Below are positions 30,769 through 47,235 of a stretch of 64,000 nt of DNA, in pieces (within the stretch, counting starts at the first letter, position 1; each line of letters begins with the position of its first letter). The notes beneath the pieces are model-generated. The model was not told the DNA's origin. It did not search any database and worked only from the letters and a program-made list of their open reading frames with translations. The DNA is from Nonomuraea rhodomycinica (GTDB lineage: Bacteria > Actinomycetota > Actinomycetes > Streptosporangiales > Streptosporangiaceae). A program made the position numbers and the translations under genes. The DNA is taken from positions 434,001 to 498,000 of the forward strand of contig NZ_JABWGO010000004.1 of assembly GCF_013363995.1 (NCBI RefSeq), in the 5' to 3' direction.

Positions 30769-31044
30769 TTGCTCCGACGCCTGCTCGTCACCGCCGTCCT
30801 CGCCGGCTCCGTCCTGGCCGTTCCCGTCGCGACGGCCCTGCCCGCCGCCGCGGCGGTCCCCGTGTCGGTCGCCGGCCATGCCTGCACGTACCAGAGGGAC
30901 GGGAACGTGTGGCGGTGCGTCACCCCGGGCGCGTTCTGCCCGAAGGCGGCGCATGGCCGGTACGGGTACGCGAAGGCGACCGACCGGCGTTACAAGTGCC
31001 TCTACAAGAACGACGACCCGTACTGGCGCTGGCGGCGCGCCTGA
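30769..31044 (+). CDS. Small secreted cysteine-containing protein
   Basis: 91 aa from TTG 30769, chosen because GGAGG (30758-30762) is 6 nt upstream and the signal peptide LLRRLLVTAVLAGSVLAVPV follows directly. The mature part (about 60 aa) has four cysteines (HACTYQRDG, WRCVTPGAFCP, YKCLYKNDDPYWRW), enough for two disulfides. I do not recognise the family. Ordinary ATG-started frames in this spot do not give a signal peptide. Confidence 0.6.
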   Translation: MLRRLLVTAVLAGSVLAVPVATALPAAAAVPVSVAGHACTYQRDGNVWRCVTPGAFCPKAAHGRYGYAKATDRRYKCLYKNDDPYWRWRRA

Positions 31045-31197
31045 CCCCGGCCGCGGTTGCCGCAGCCTCGTGAACATTCGTGACTGGCTGTGAAAATTCG
31101 GATCTTCCAGCCATTGATCATGACGGTGCGGACCGGTAACGTCCTTGCCTGGCGACGATCACATGTTCGAATTCTTGTCCGGTAATACTCGTCGCCC

Positions 31198-31202
31198 AGG
31201 AG
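31198..31202 (+). promoter_or_regulatory. Ribosome site deciding the S1-like protein start
   Basis: AGGAG touches ATG 31203 directly but is 6 nt from ATG 31209, so 31209 (MFKRTSG) is the likely start rather than 31203. Confidence 0.6.
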
Positions 31203-31208
31203 ATGCGC

Positions 31209-32264
31209 ATGTTCAAACGAACCTCAGGTGCCCTCGCTGCCGGCCTCCTGGCGTCGCTTCTGGTGGCCGCGCCGACCCCGGCCGTCGGCGCGAGCGTGGT
31301 GAGCGCCCCGTTGGTCTCCTCGCAGACGGCCGCCGCCGAGATCGCGACGTTCTGGCTGGGTGACGGCGGCGCCAACCTGGCCGCCGCCACCCCGTACGCC
31401 GTCCAGACCGCCGTGGACCAGATCACCACCGGTGGCGGCTTCTCGTCCGACACCAAGCCCGGCTCCACCGTGCCGTCGGCCCCCTCCGGCACCGGCACGG
31501 CGAAGCCCGGCACGCCCGCCACCGCGGGCAAGGTGTTCTTCGTCGGCGCCGACGGGCACCCGCACTGGTGCACGGGCACCGCGGTGACGTCGCAGTACCG
31601 CAACCTCGTGGCGACCGCGGCGCACTGCGTGTACGACACCGAGACGACCGGCTCCACGCTCACCAAGTGGGTCTTCGTGCCGGGCTACGCCGACGGCGCG
31701 GCCCCGTCGGGCCTCTACGTCGGCAAGCAGCTCTTCGGCCACTACGACTTCGACGTCTACCGCGACTACGACCGCGACTACGCCTTCGTCGCCGTGTACG
31801 GGGGCGTCGTCACCTCCGCCACCGGCGGGCTGGCCAACTTCGGCAGGCTGGTCGACAACGTCGGCGGGCAGGGCGTGGCCTGGAGTCAGCCGGTGGACTC
31901 CACGGTCGACGTCTTCGGCTACCCGGCCGGCCCGCACCCCGACGGCAAGCGGCCGTACACGGGGGAGACCCTCGAATCGTCCGGCGGCGTCACGACCACC
32001 GCCACGGCGCCCAGCCTGAAGGGCGAGAGGCTGCTCGCCGTGGGGTCCCCGTTCACCGGGGAAGGCTCCCTCGGCTCGTCCTGGCTGGTGCGCTACGACA
32101 AGGCCAGCGGCAGGGGCTACCTCGCCGGCCTCACCATCAGCGTGGCCGACACCGACGCCGACCTGCGCTACGACACGAGCCTGTCGTCCTACTTCGACGG
32201 CGAGGCGGCGGCCGTCTACTCCGCCGCCAGCGCCGTCTGGAGCGGGGCGGTCCTGCCCGGGTGA
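31209..32264 (+). CDS. Secreted trypsin-like (S1) protein with degenerate active site
   Basis: 351 aa. Signal peptide about 1-28. The S1 fold is recognisable: HWCTGTAVTSQYRNLVATAAHCV carries the catalytic His and its disulfide, and DRDYAFVAVY the catalytic Asp. The region expected to hold the nucleophile reads FTGEGSLGSSWLV where active relatives have G-x-SGGPW; the serine position is Leu and the preceding cysteine is missing. It is probably a non-catalytic binding protein, although the neighbouring Ser could in principle substitute. Single gene, followed by a terminator. Confidence 0.7.
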   Translation: MFKRTSGALAAGLLASLLVAAPTPAVGASVVSAPLVSSQTAAAEIATFWLGDGGANLAAATPYAVQTAVDQITTGGGFSSDTKPGSTVPSAPSGTGTAKPGTPATAGKVFFVGADGHPHWCTGTAVTSQYRNLVATAAHCVYDTETTGSTLTKWVFVPGYADGAAPSGLYVGKQLFGHYDFDVYRDYDRDYAFVAVYGGVVTSATGGLANFGRLVDNVGGQGVAWSQPVDSTVDVFGYPAGPHPDGKRPYTGETLESSGGVTTTATAPSLKGERLLAVGSPFTGEGSLGSSWLVRYDKASGRGYLAGLTISVADTDADLRYDTSLSSYFDGEAAAVYSAASAVWSGAVLPG

Positions 32265-32280
32265 GCCGGCCGTCCCGCGC

Positions 32281-32388
32281 CATCCGGCCGGCGAGGGGTA
32301 CGTGTCGCTGCGTGCCCGGGCGGTGGACGAGGCGGGCGCGGCGGTGGAGCGGACGGTCATCCGGGCCTACCGCATCCGTTCTCTGTGA
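32281..32388 (+). pseudogene. 3' remnant of a secreted peptidase-like gene
   Basis: One short open frame without a start reads GEGYVSLRARAVDEAGAAVE and ends RTVIRAYRIRSL before TGA 32386. This is the style of C-terminal beta-domain found at the end of large actinobacterial subtilases (VSLR-x-A-x-D-x-AGN-x-V-x-TV-RAY). No upstream part is left because the S1-like gene ends 16 bp before. The parent-family call is inference from one strand pair. Confidence 0.4.
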
Positions 32389-32397
32389 GGACGAGCC

Positions 32398-32421
32398 CCG
32401 CCGGACCGGGTGGTCCGGCGG
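32398..32421. terminator. Perfect hairpin between convergent genes
   Basis: CCGCCGGACC (32398-32407) and GGTCCGGCGG (32412-32421) with a GGGT loop, between the S1-like gene/remnant and the convergent gene at 32494. Confidence 0.7.
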
Positions 32422-32428
32422 AGCTCAA

Positions 32429-32484
32429 CGGTCGGGGCCCATCGGTAGGGGCCCGTCGGTCGGAGCCCATCGGTAGGGGCCCGC
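32429..32484. repeat. Four 14-bp tandem repeats
   Basis: Units starting CGGTCGGGGCCCAT at 32429, 32443, 32457 and 32471 alternate between two variants (TCGG and TAGG). They lie just downstream of the stop of the gene at 32494 (minus). Non-coding; GGGGCCC cores can pair between units. Confidence 0.7.
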
Positions 32485-32493
32485 CGGCCGGCG

Positions 32494-33645
32494 TCAGGAG
32501 GGCTTGGTGTCGGTCCAGCCCGCCTCGAGGACGGTGGTGGAGCTGAGCACCGTGCCGGGCTCGAAGCCCGCCCGCCAGCCGCCGGGCCGCACCACGACGC
32601 TCTGGCCGCCGAGGGCCTGGCCGGTCGCCTCGTCGAGGATCAGCCGGTTCTCCAGCACGCCGGAGCCCTTGACGCGCTCCTCCACGGCGACGGCCGTGCC
32701 CTGGCGGCCCTCGCCGTCCGCGACGTTCTCGATGACCTTGACGGTGTCGAGGCCGGCGAGCATGCGGAAGGCCGCCCCCCGCACCTGCGGCGTCACGGGC
32801 ATGTCGGTGATCAGCCCCGCGCCGACCCTGAACAGCCAGGCGTCGGAGCTCATCGGGACGCTGGAGGACTCCGTGTCGTGCCCCTCGTACGAGCGCAGCA
32901 GCCACCGCTTGAGCTCGCCCGGTTCGCCGGGAAGGCCGCGCAGGTCCTTCATCGTGACGTTCCTGCCCAGCCAGAACACCTTGTCGCCGTCCACCAGCGG
33001 AGAGTGGCTGGGCCGCGCCTCGCCGGGGGAGGTCGTCAGCGTCATGGGCTTGCCCTTGCCCGGCACCGTGACGTCGATCTCGCTGGGGGAGCCGGCCCGC
33101 TCCCACGCCGCACGGTCCTCCTCGGTGGCCGGGCGCGCCCCGAGCGGCTGGTTGAGCCCCCACTGCTCGCCGCCGGTGGCGACGGGCGTCCACAGCTCGT
33201 TGCGCTCCTGCGCCACGACCCGGTAGCCGCCCCGCGCCGCGCTGAACACGTTGCGGGTCACCGTCGCCGTGTGCCAGTAGTCGCCGTCGCCCTCGCTTCG
33301 CCGGTCGGCCTTCTCGGCGGCGGCCAGCAGGACGTCCCGGGCCGACAGCCTCACCCGCGTCGCCGGCACGGTGCCGGGGCTGGCGGCCACCGGACGACCG
33401 CCGTCGGGGGCCCGTGGCGTCGGCACCGTGCCGTTCCCCGACATGACCACGACCGCCGCGGTCACCGCGGCCGCCGCCCCGGCCAGGCCCAGGCCCCACA
33501 CGGGCTTGACCGCGCGGCGCCGGCGCCGCGCCGGCCGCGGCCTCGCCATGGCGCGGGCCAGCTCGGCCTCCCTGGTGGGCGGGTCCACCGGCCGGTCGCC
33601 GAGATGCGCGGGGCGCGCCGCCCGCAGCTCGTCCATGAGGTTCAT
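32494..33645 (-). CDS. CU044_5270-family membrane-anchored protein, sigma-factor partner
   Basis: 383 aa. Cytoplasmic N-terminus about 1-45 (MNLMDELRAARPAHLG, then an arginine cluster), one transmembrane helix (PVWGLGLAGAAAAVTAAVVV, about 48-67), and an extracytoplasmic domain with the family-typical YWHTATVTRN, KRWLLRSYEG and late VKGSGVLENRLILDEATGQ. These proteins are regularly encoded after an ECF-type sigma factor; here ATGA overlap couples them. It may act as anti-sigma or surface sensor; the N-terminus lacks the zinc anti-sigma His-x3-Cys-x2-Cys motif. Confidence 0.75.
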   Translation of the reverse strand: MNLMDELRAARPAHLGDRPVDPPTREAELARAMARPRPARRRRRAVKPVWGLGLAGAAAAVTAAVVVMSGNGTVPTPRAPDGGRPVAASPGTVPATRVRLSARDVLLAAAEKADRRSEGDGDYWHTATVTRNVFSAARGGYRVVAQERNELWTPVATGGEQWGLNQPLGARPATEEDRAAWERAGSPSEIDVTVPGKGKPMTLTTSPGEARPSHSPLVDGDKVFWLGRNVTMKDLRGLPGEPGELKRWLLRSYEGHDTESSSVPMSSDAWLFRVGAGLITDMPVTPQVRGAAFRMLAGLDTVKVIENVADGEGRQGTAVAVEERVKGSGVLENRLILDEATGQALGGQSVVVRPGGWRAGFEPGTVLSSTTVLEAGWTDTKPS

Positions 33646-34199
33646 GACCACTCCTCGCTGAGGTTCCGTACGTGGGACAGGGACGGCTGGGCGGGCTCGC
33701 CGCGACGCGAGCCGTCGGCCGGTTCGCCGGCCATGGCCTGCCTGAGCCGCTTGCGGGCCCGGTGCAGCCGCACGCGGTAGGCCGCCGACGAGCAGCCGAC
33801 GACGCGGGCGGCCTCCTTGGGGGACAGCCCGTGCCAGGCGACCAGGACGAGGATCTCCCGGTCGTCCTCCGGCAGCGCGGCCAGCGCCCGCAGCAGGCCC
33901 AGCCGCTCGGTCACCTCGTCGGCCACGTCGCCCTCGGTCCAGCACCGCAGCTCGGCGGCCAGCGCCTCCCTGCGGGCCTCGGCCCGCACGCTGTCGCGCA
34001 GGACGTTGCGGGCGACGCCGAGCAGCCACGGCAGGGCGTGCTCCGGCACGTCGTCCAGCCGCCGCCAGGCGATGGCGAACGTCTCGCTCACCACCTCGTC
34101 CGCCACCTGCCGTCCCGCGCGGCTGACCACGTAGGCCCAGACCCGTTGTCGGCATTCGTCGTACATACCGGTGAACCGGTGCGCATCGTCCGTCACCAC
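33642..34199 (-). CDS. ECF-type RNA polymerase sigma factor
   Basis: 185 aa. Region 2 (about 5-75: FTGMYDECRQRVWAYVVSR, DEVVSETFAIAWRRLDDVP, WLLGVARNVLRDSVR) and region 4 (about 105-160: LPEDDREILVLVAWHGLSPKEAA, SSAAYRVRLHRARKRLRQ) are both complete. It directs RNA polymerase to a regulon not identifiable here. Cotranscribed with the coupled membrane partner downstream. Confidence 0.85.
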   Translation of the reverse strand: MVTDDAHRFTGMYDECRQRVWAYVVSRAGRQVADEVVSETFAIAWRRLDDVPEHALPWLLGVARNVLRDSVRAEARREALAAELRCWTEGDVADEVTERLGLLRALAALPEDDREILVLVAWHGLSPKEAARVVGCSSAAYRVRLHRARKRLRQAMAGEPADGSRRGEPAQPSLSHVRNLSEEWS

Positions 34200-34334
34200 C
34201 CAGCCCCTTCGTTAGGGTGCGTTCTCTGACACCAGGAAGTGGTGCGAACCTTCCGCTCGTTACGCCCTGACCTGAATATTTCCGCTCCGTAAGGGTGACA
34301 GTGATCACGCGGAGACACTTTTCGGCTGCGCCAT

Positions 34335-35630
34335 GTGGTCGCGAGAAACCGCCCGAAACACCGGTCCTCCCCGGCACACTACGTGGTGCCGAAGTTTCGC
34401 CTCCGCCGGACGGCAGGGGCGGAACCAATACCGACCATCTCGGAGCACGACATCAAGACATCACCCCCTCAAGGCATCGAAGGCCGCCGGCGCATCCCGC
34501 TCGGCCGCGCGCTGGTCCGGAGCTGCTTGTCCGCCGCCGTCGCGCTCGCGTGCCTCGCCGCGGCCTCGTCCACGAACGTCGTCGCCGGCGGCGAATTACG
34601 GACGGCCGGTTCGGAGGAGGCCGTCAGCGCCGTCGACGCCCGCCCCAACGACGGCTCCGGCTACTGGCCGGACTTCTCCAACACCGGCTACGCCAACACC
34701 CCGGCCAACGCCGGGGGGCTCGGCCTGGGCGCGTACCCCGGCAAGCTCACCGACTACACCTCGGGCATGAGCGCCGACCAGCCGCTCAGGCTGGAGTTCC
34801 CGGACAACAGCGTCATCTCCTTCAAGCGCTTCCTCGCCCAGAAGGTGATGATCTACGGCGACAACCTCACGTTCGTCGGCTGCCTGTTCGAGGGCACCAA
34901 CCCCAACGACAACCTCGTCCAGATCTACTCGGACAACAACATCACGTTCCTCTACTCGACGTTCAAGCCGAGCTCCTACGCGATGCCGCCCGGCAACGAC
35001 GGCACCGTCTCGTCGTCCCACACCAAGCCCGGCACGCCCTTCGAGGACTCCTGGCAGCTCGCCACGACGATGAAGGAAGCCGTGGCCGTCATGGACCACA
35101 ACGACATCTGGGGCAACGCGGGCATGATCATGGTGACGGGTTACCCGGACCGCCCGTCGACCTGGACGAACAACTACATCCACGACATGGCGGATACGTC
35201 GCACGACGAATACCACCACGACGGCATCGGCCCGCAGAGCGAAGGCAACGGCGGCCCCATGATCGTCCGCCACAACACCCTGGCCTCCCTGGGCAACACC
35301 AACGCCCTGGCCCTGCAGGGCGGCGGCGTGTACGACCACATCTCGGTCACGGACAACTACGTCTCGGGCTGGGGATACGCCTTGCACATCGGCGACGTCA
35401 ACAACGCCACCAACATCACCGTCACCGACAACGTCTTCTCGGCCGAGCTCGAACAGCTCTACGGCTTCCTGTACGGCGGCATCTGGGGCGGGACGGCGCG
35501 CGGCTCCACCTGGCGCCGCAACCTCGTCCAGGCCCGTACGGGTGACGACAACAAGAGCTACACGACGGCCGACCACGGGAAGTACCTGTGGCCGGACGGC
35601 GAGACCCACACCACCGACTACACGGGCTGA
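34335..35630 (+). CDS. Secreted right-handed beta-helix protein
   Basis: Up to 431 aa. The start is uncertain: no ATG/GTG lies close to the signal-like segment ALVRSCLSAAVALACLAAASS (about 57-77), and no ribosome site precedes ATG 34335 or GTG 34383. The mature part shows the asparagine-rich coils of a parallel beta-helix (NLTFVGCLFEG, NITFLYSTFKP, HNDIWGNAGMIMVTG, NNYIHDMADT, HISVTDNYVSG, NITVTDNVFSA), as in polysaccharide lyases and related sugar-active proteins. No catalytic assignment is possible. It is flanked by the two sigma/partner pairs. Confidence 0.7.
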   Translation: MVARNRPKHRSSPAHYVVPKFRLRRTAGAEPIPTISEHDIKTSPPQGIEGRRRIPLGRALVRSCLSAAVALACLAAASSTNVVAGGELRTAGSEEAVSAVDARPNDGSGYWPDFSNTGYANTPANAGGLGLGAYPGKLTDYTSGMSADQPLRLEFPDNSVISFKRFLAQKVMIYGDNLTFVGCLFEGTNPNDNLVQIYSDNNITFLYSTFKPSSYAMPPGNDGTVSSSHTKPGTPFEDSWQLATTMKEAVAVMDHNDIWGNAGMIMVTGYPDRPSTWTNNYIHDMADTSHDEYHHDGIGPQSEGNGGPMIVRHNTLASLGNTNALALQGGGVYDHISVTDNYVSGWGYALHIGDVNNATNITVTDNVFSAELEQLYGFLYGGIWGGTARGSTWRRNLVQARTGDDNKSYTTADHGKYLWPDGETHTTDYTG

Positions 35631-35653
35631 GCCCCCTCCCACGTGAGGACCGT

Positions 35654-35696
35654 CTCGCCGCTCTCGGTGCCCCACTCCGGGTCGGAGAGCGGCGAG
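35654..35696 (+). terminator. Hairpin after the beta-helix gene
   Basis: CTCGCCGCTCTC (35654-35665) and GAGAGCGGCGAG (35685-35696) form a perfect 12-bp stem with a 19-nt loop, 24 nt after the stop codon. It separates the gene from the downstream sigma operon. Confidence 0.7.
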
Positions 35697-35805
35697 GCTG
35701 TCCAAGATTCCCCGCTTCCGGTCGAAATGATGGGGCCGCCTCCACCCATGAGAAGGACGTTCGTATCCATACCGGAAGTGGAGGACGTCCCGATGGGAAC
35801 CGCAC

Positions 35806-36351
35806 GTGTCAGATGACACCCACAGGTTCGAAGCGGTCTACAGGGCGACCTACGACCAGATCACCGCCTACGCCGGCCGCCGCTGCGACTCGCCGCAGGA
35901 CGCGGCCGACGTGGTCGCCGAGACCTTCGTCATCGTCTGGCGCAAGATCGACGAGCTGCCGCCGGGCGCGGAGGCGAGGCTCTGGGTGTACGGAGTGGCC
36001 CGCAACGTGCTGGCCGACCACCGCCGCGGCGCGCTCCGCCGCCAGGCGCGGCACCGGGACCTCGACGCGGAGATGGCCGACCTCTACGGCGATCCCGCCG
36101 ACCACAGCGTCGAGAGGTCCGCGATCGCCCAGGCGTTCAGGACGCTTTCCGACGACGACCGCGAGCTGCTCGCGCTGGTCGCGTGGGAGGGCCTGGACCG
36201 CGAGGAGATCGCCACGATGCTGGGCCTCTCCCGCAACGCCGTCCGCATCCGGCTGCACCGCGCGCGCAGACGCTTCTCCCGGGCGCTCGACGAGGCCGAC
36301 GTCCGGCGCGCGCTGACCGGCACCGTCGCACCCGTGGGGAGAACGCTATGA
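35806..36351 (+). CDS. ECF-type RNA polymerase sigma factor
   Basis: 181 aa from GTG 35806. Region 2 (EAVYRATYDQITAYAGRRC, DVVAETFVIVWRKIDELPPG, WVYGVARNVLADHRR) and region 4 (LSDDDRELLALVAWEGLDREEIATMLGLSRNAVRIRLHRARRRFSRAL) are complete. It is related to, but clearly different from, the sigma factor at 33642. It overlaps its downstream partner by ATGA. Confidence 0.85.
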   Translation: MSDDTHRFEAVYRATYDQITAYAGRRCDSPQDAADVVAETFVIVWRKIDELPPGAEARLWVYGVARNVLADHRRGALRRQARHRDLDAEMADLYGDPADHSVERSAIAQAFRTLSDDDRELLALVAWEGLDREEIATMLGLSRNAVRIRLHRARRRFSRALDEADVRRALTGTVAPVGRTL

Positions 36352-37262
36352 GAGACACCGATGAGATCGGCGAGCTGCTGAGGCCGCTGGCCCGGATCGC
36401 GCCGGACGAACCGGGCGGACGCGCCGGAGGGGCCCGCGCGCGGGCGCTGTTCGCCGACATCATCGCCCAGGAACGGGACACGGCGACGACGGTGCCGCTC
36501 CCGCGCCGCCCGCACGGGGGGCGCCCCGGTCGCGGTCGCCGCGCGCTGCTCGGGCTCACCGCCTCCGCCGTCCTCGCCCTCGGCGTCGTGCTCGGACCGA
36601 GCCTGGCCGGCGGCACCGCGACCTCCTACGCCAACTCGGCGGTGGAGATCCACGAGGAGGCCCACACGTATGTCGCCCGGATCAAGGACCCCTACGCCGA
36701 CCAGCGTGAGTTCTCCGAGGCGTTCCGTGCCCTCGGCCTGAACGTCGAGCTCAAGGTGATCCCGGTCTCGCCCTCCGCGGTCGGCGAGATCGTGAGCATG
36801 GGCGGCAGCTTCAACGCGACGTCGCCGAAGGTGCCCTACGGGGTCCGCAAGGAGCCGGCCGGCTGCGACCTGTCCGACAGCGCGTGCTTCATGGTGGTGA
36901 CCGTCCCGGCGGCGCTCAAGGACACGCCCGACGTGATGCACTTCGAGCTGGGCCGGCCGGCCCAGCCGGGTGAGTCCTACGAGAACGACTGGCAGTCGGT
37001 CACCCGTCCCGGAGAGCCGCTGGCCGGCGTCAGGGTGAGCGGCCGGACCGTCACGGACGTGCTGGCCGAGGTGGGCAAGCGCGGCCTGGCCGCGGAGTTC
37101 CGCCTCGTCGTGGTCCACGAGGGCGGGTACACGGTCGAGCCGCTGGCGGCGGACGAGGTGGGCGGCGACTGGATCGTCTTCAAGGCCACTCCGGCACGCG
37201 CCGGCGTGGTCACCCTGGAGGTCACCGCCGAGCGACAGACGGGCCTGCAGTACGCGGACTGA
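36348..37262 (+). CDS. Membrane-anchored partner of the ECF sigma factor
   Basis: 304 aa. Short cytoplasmic N-terminus (RDTDEIGELLRPLARIAPDEP) and a transmembrane helix about 66-88 (ALLGLTASAVLALGVVLGPSLAG) precede an extracytoplasmic domain with a possible disulfide (GCDLSDSACFMV). The architecture equals that of the CU044_5270 protein at 32494 and the coupling to a sigma gene is the same, but the sequence is unrelated by eye. Anti-sigma or sensor function is inferred from context only. Confidence 0.65.
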   Translation: MRDTDEIGELLRPLARIAPDEPGGRAGGARARALFADIIAQERDTATTVPLPRRPHGGRPGRGRRALLGLTASAVLALGVVLGPSLAGGTATSYANSAVEIHEEAHTYVARIKDPYADQREFSEAFRALGLNVELKVIPVSPSAVGEIVSMGGSFNATSPKVPYGVRKEPAGCDLSDSACFMVVTVPAALKDTPDVMHFELGRPAQPGESYENDWQSVTRPGEPLAGVRVSGRTVTDVLAEVGKRGLAAEFRLVVVHEGGYTVEPLAADEVGGDWIVFKATPARAGVVTLEVTAERQTGLQYAD

Positions 37263-37363
37263 CGCTCGCGTGCGGAGCCGGCACGGGAAGAGCTCGTCCG
37301 CGTTGTGCCGGCGGGCGCTGAGTTCTGGCGCCGGTCGTGTTCCTCGACCGGGGAGACCCGTCA

Positions 37364-37590
37364 CGGGCCCATGTGATCGTCCGGGACCCCGGCCCAGTCC
37401 GGGAGCGGTTCGCGTCTCCGGCTCCACTCCGGCGGCAGGCGCGCGTCCGCGGCGGCCCCCACGATGCCGCCGACGATGGCGCACGTGAGACGGAGCAGGC
37501 CATCTCGGTGTCGTCCGTCCACTGCCACGGGCCGGGCGGCAGGAGGTGCGGACATCTCCCCGCATCCAACCGCATCTCCCGGTACGGCAC
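37364..37590 (-). pseudogene. Degenerate ADP-ribosylglycohydrolase remnant
   Basis: Minus-strand frame from 37590 reads PYREMRLDAG, then GPWQWTDDTEMACSV, the N-terminal metal-binding block of ADP-ribosylglycohydrolases (TDDTxM). A second frame, shifted, continues TCAIVGGIVGAAADARLPPEW and PLPDWAGV, the family C-terminus (GAICGN-GAxxG, LPxxW). The middle two-thirds of a normal 280-300 aa protein is gone, and the two pieces are out of frame and overlap. It is therefore a deleted and frameshifted gene. It lies just downstream of the NRPS-PKS gene. Confidence 0.6.
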
Positions 37591-37629
37591 CAGCCATACC
37601 GGGAGCCGGCCGTACCGGGAGGACTGCGG

Positions 37630-47231
<9,602 letters not shown>

Positions 47232-47235
<4 letters not shown>

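Noticed and set aside
32429..32484. Possible short CRISPR or attachment site
   Set aside because: 14-bp units without spacers; no integrase or cas gene in the window.
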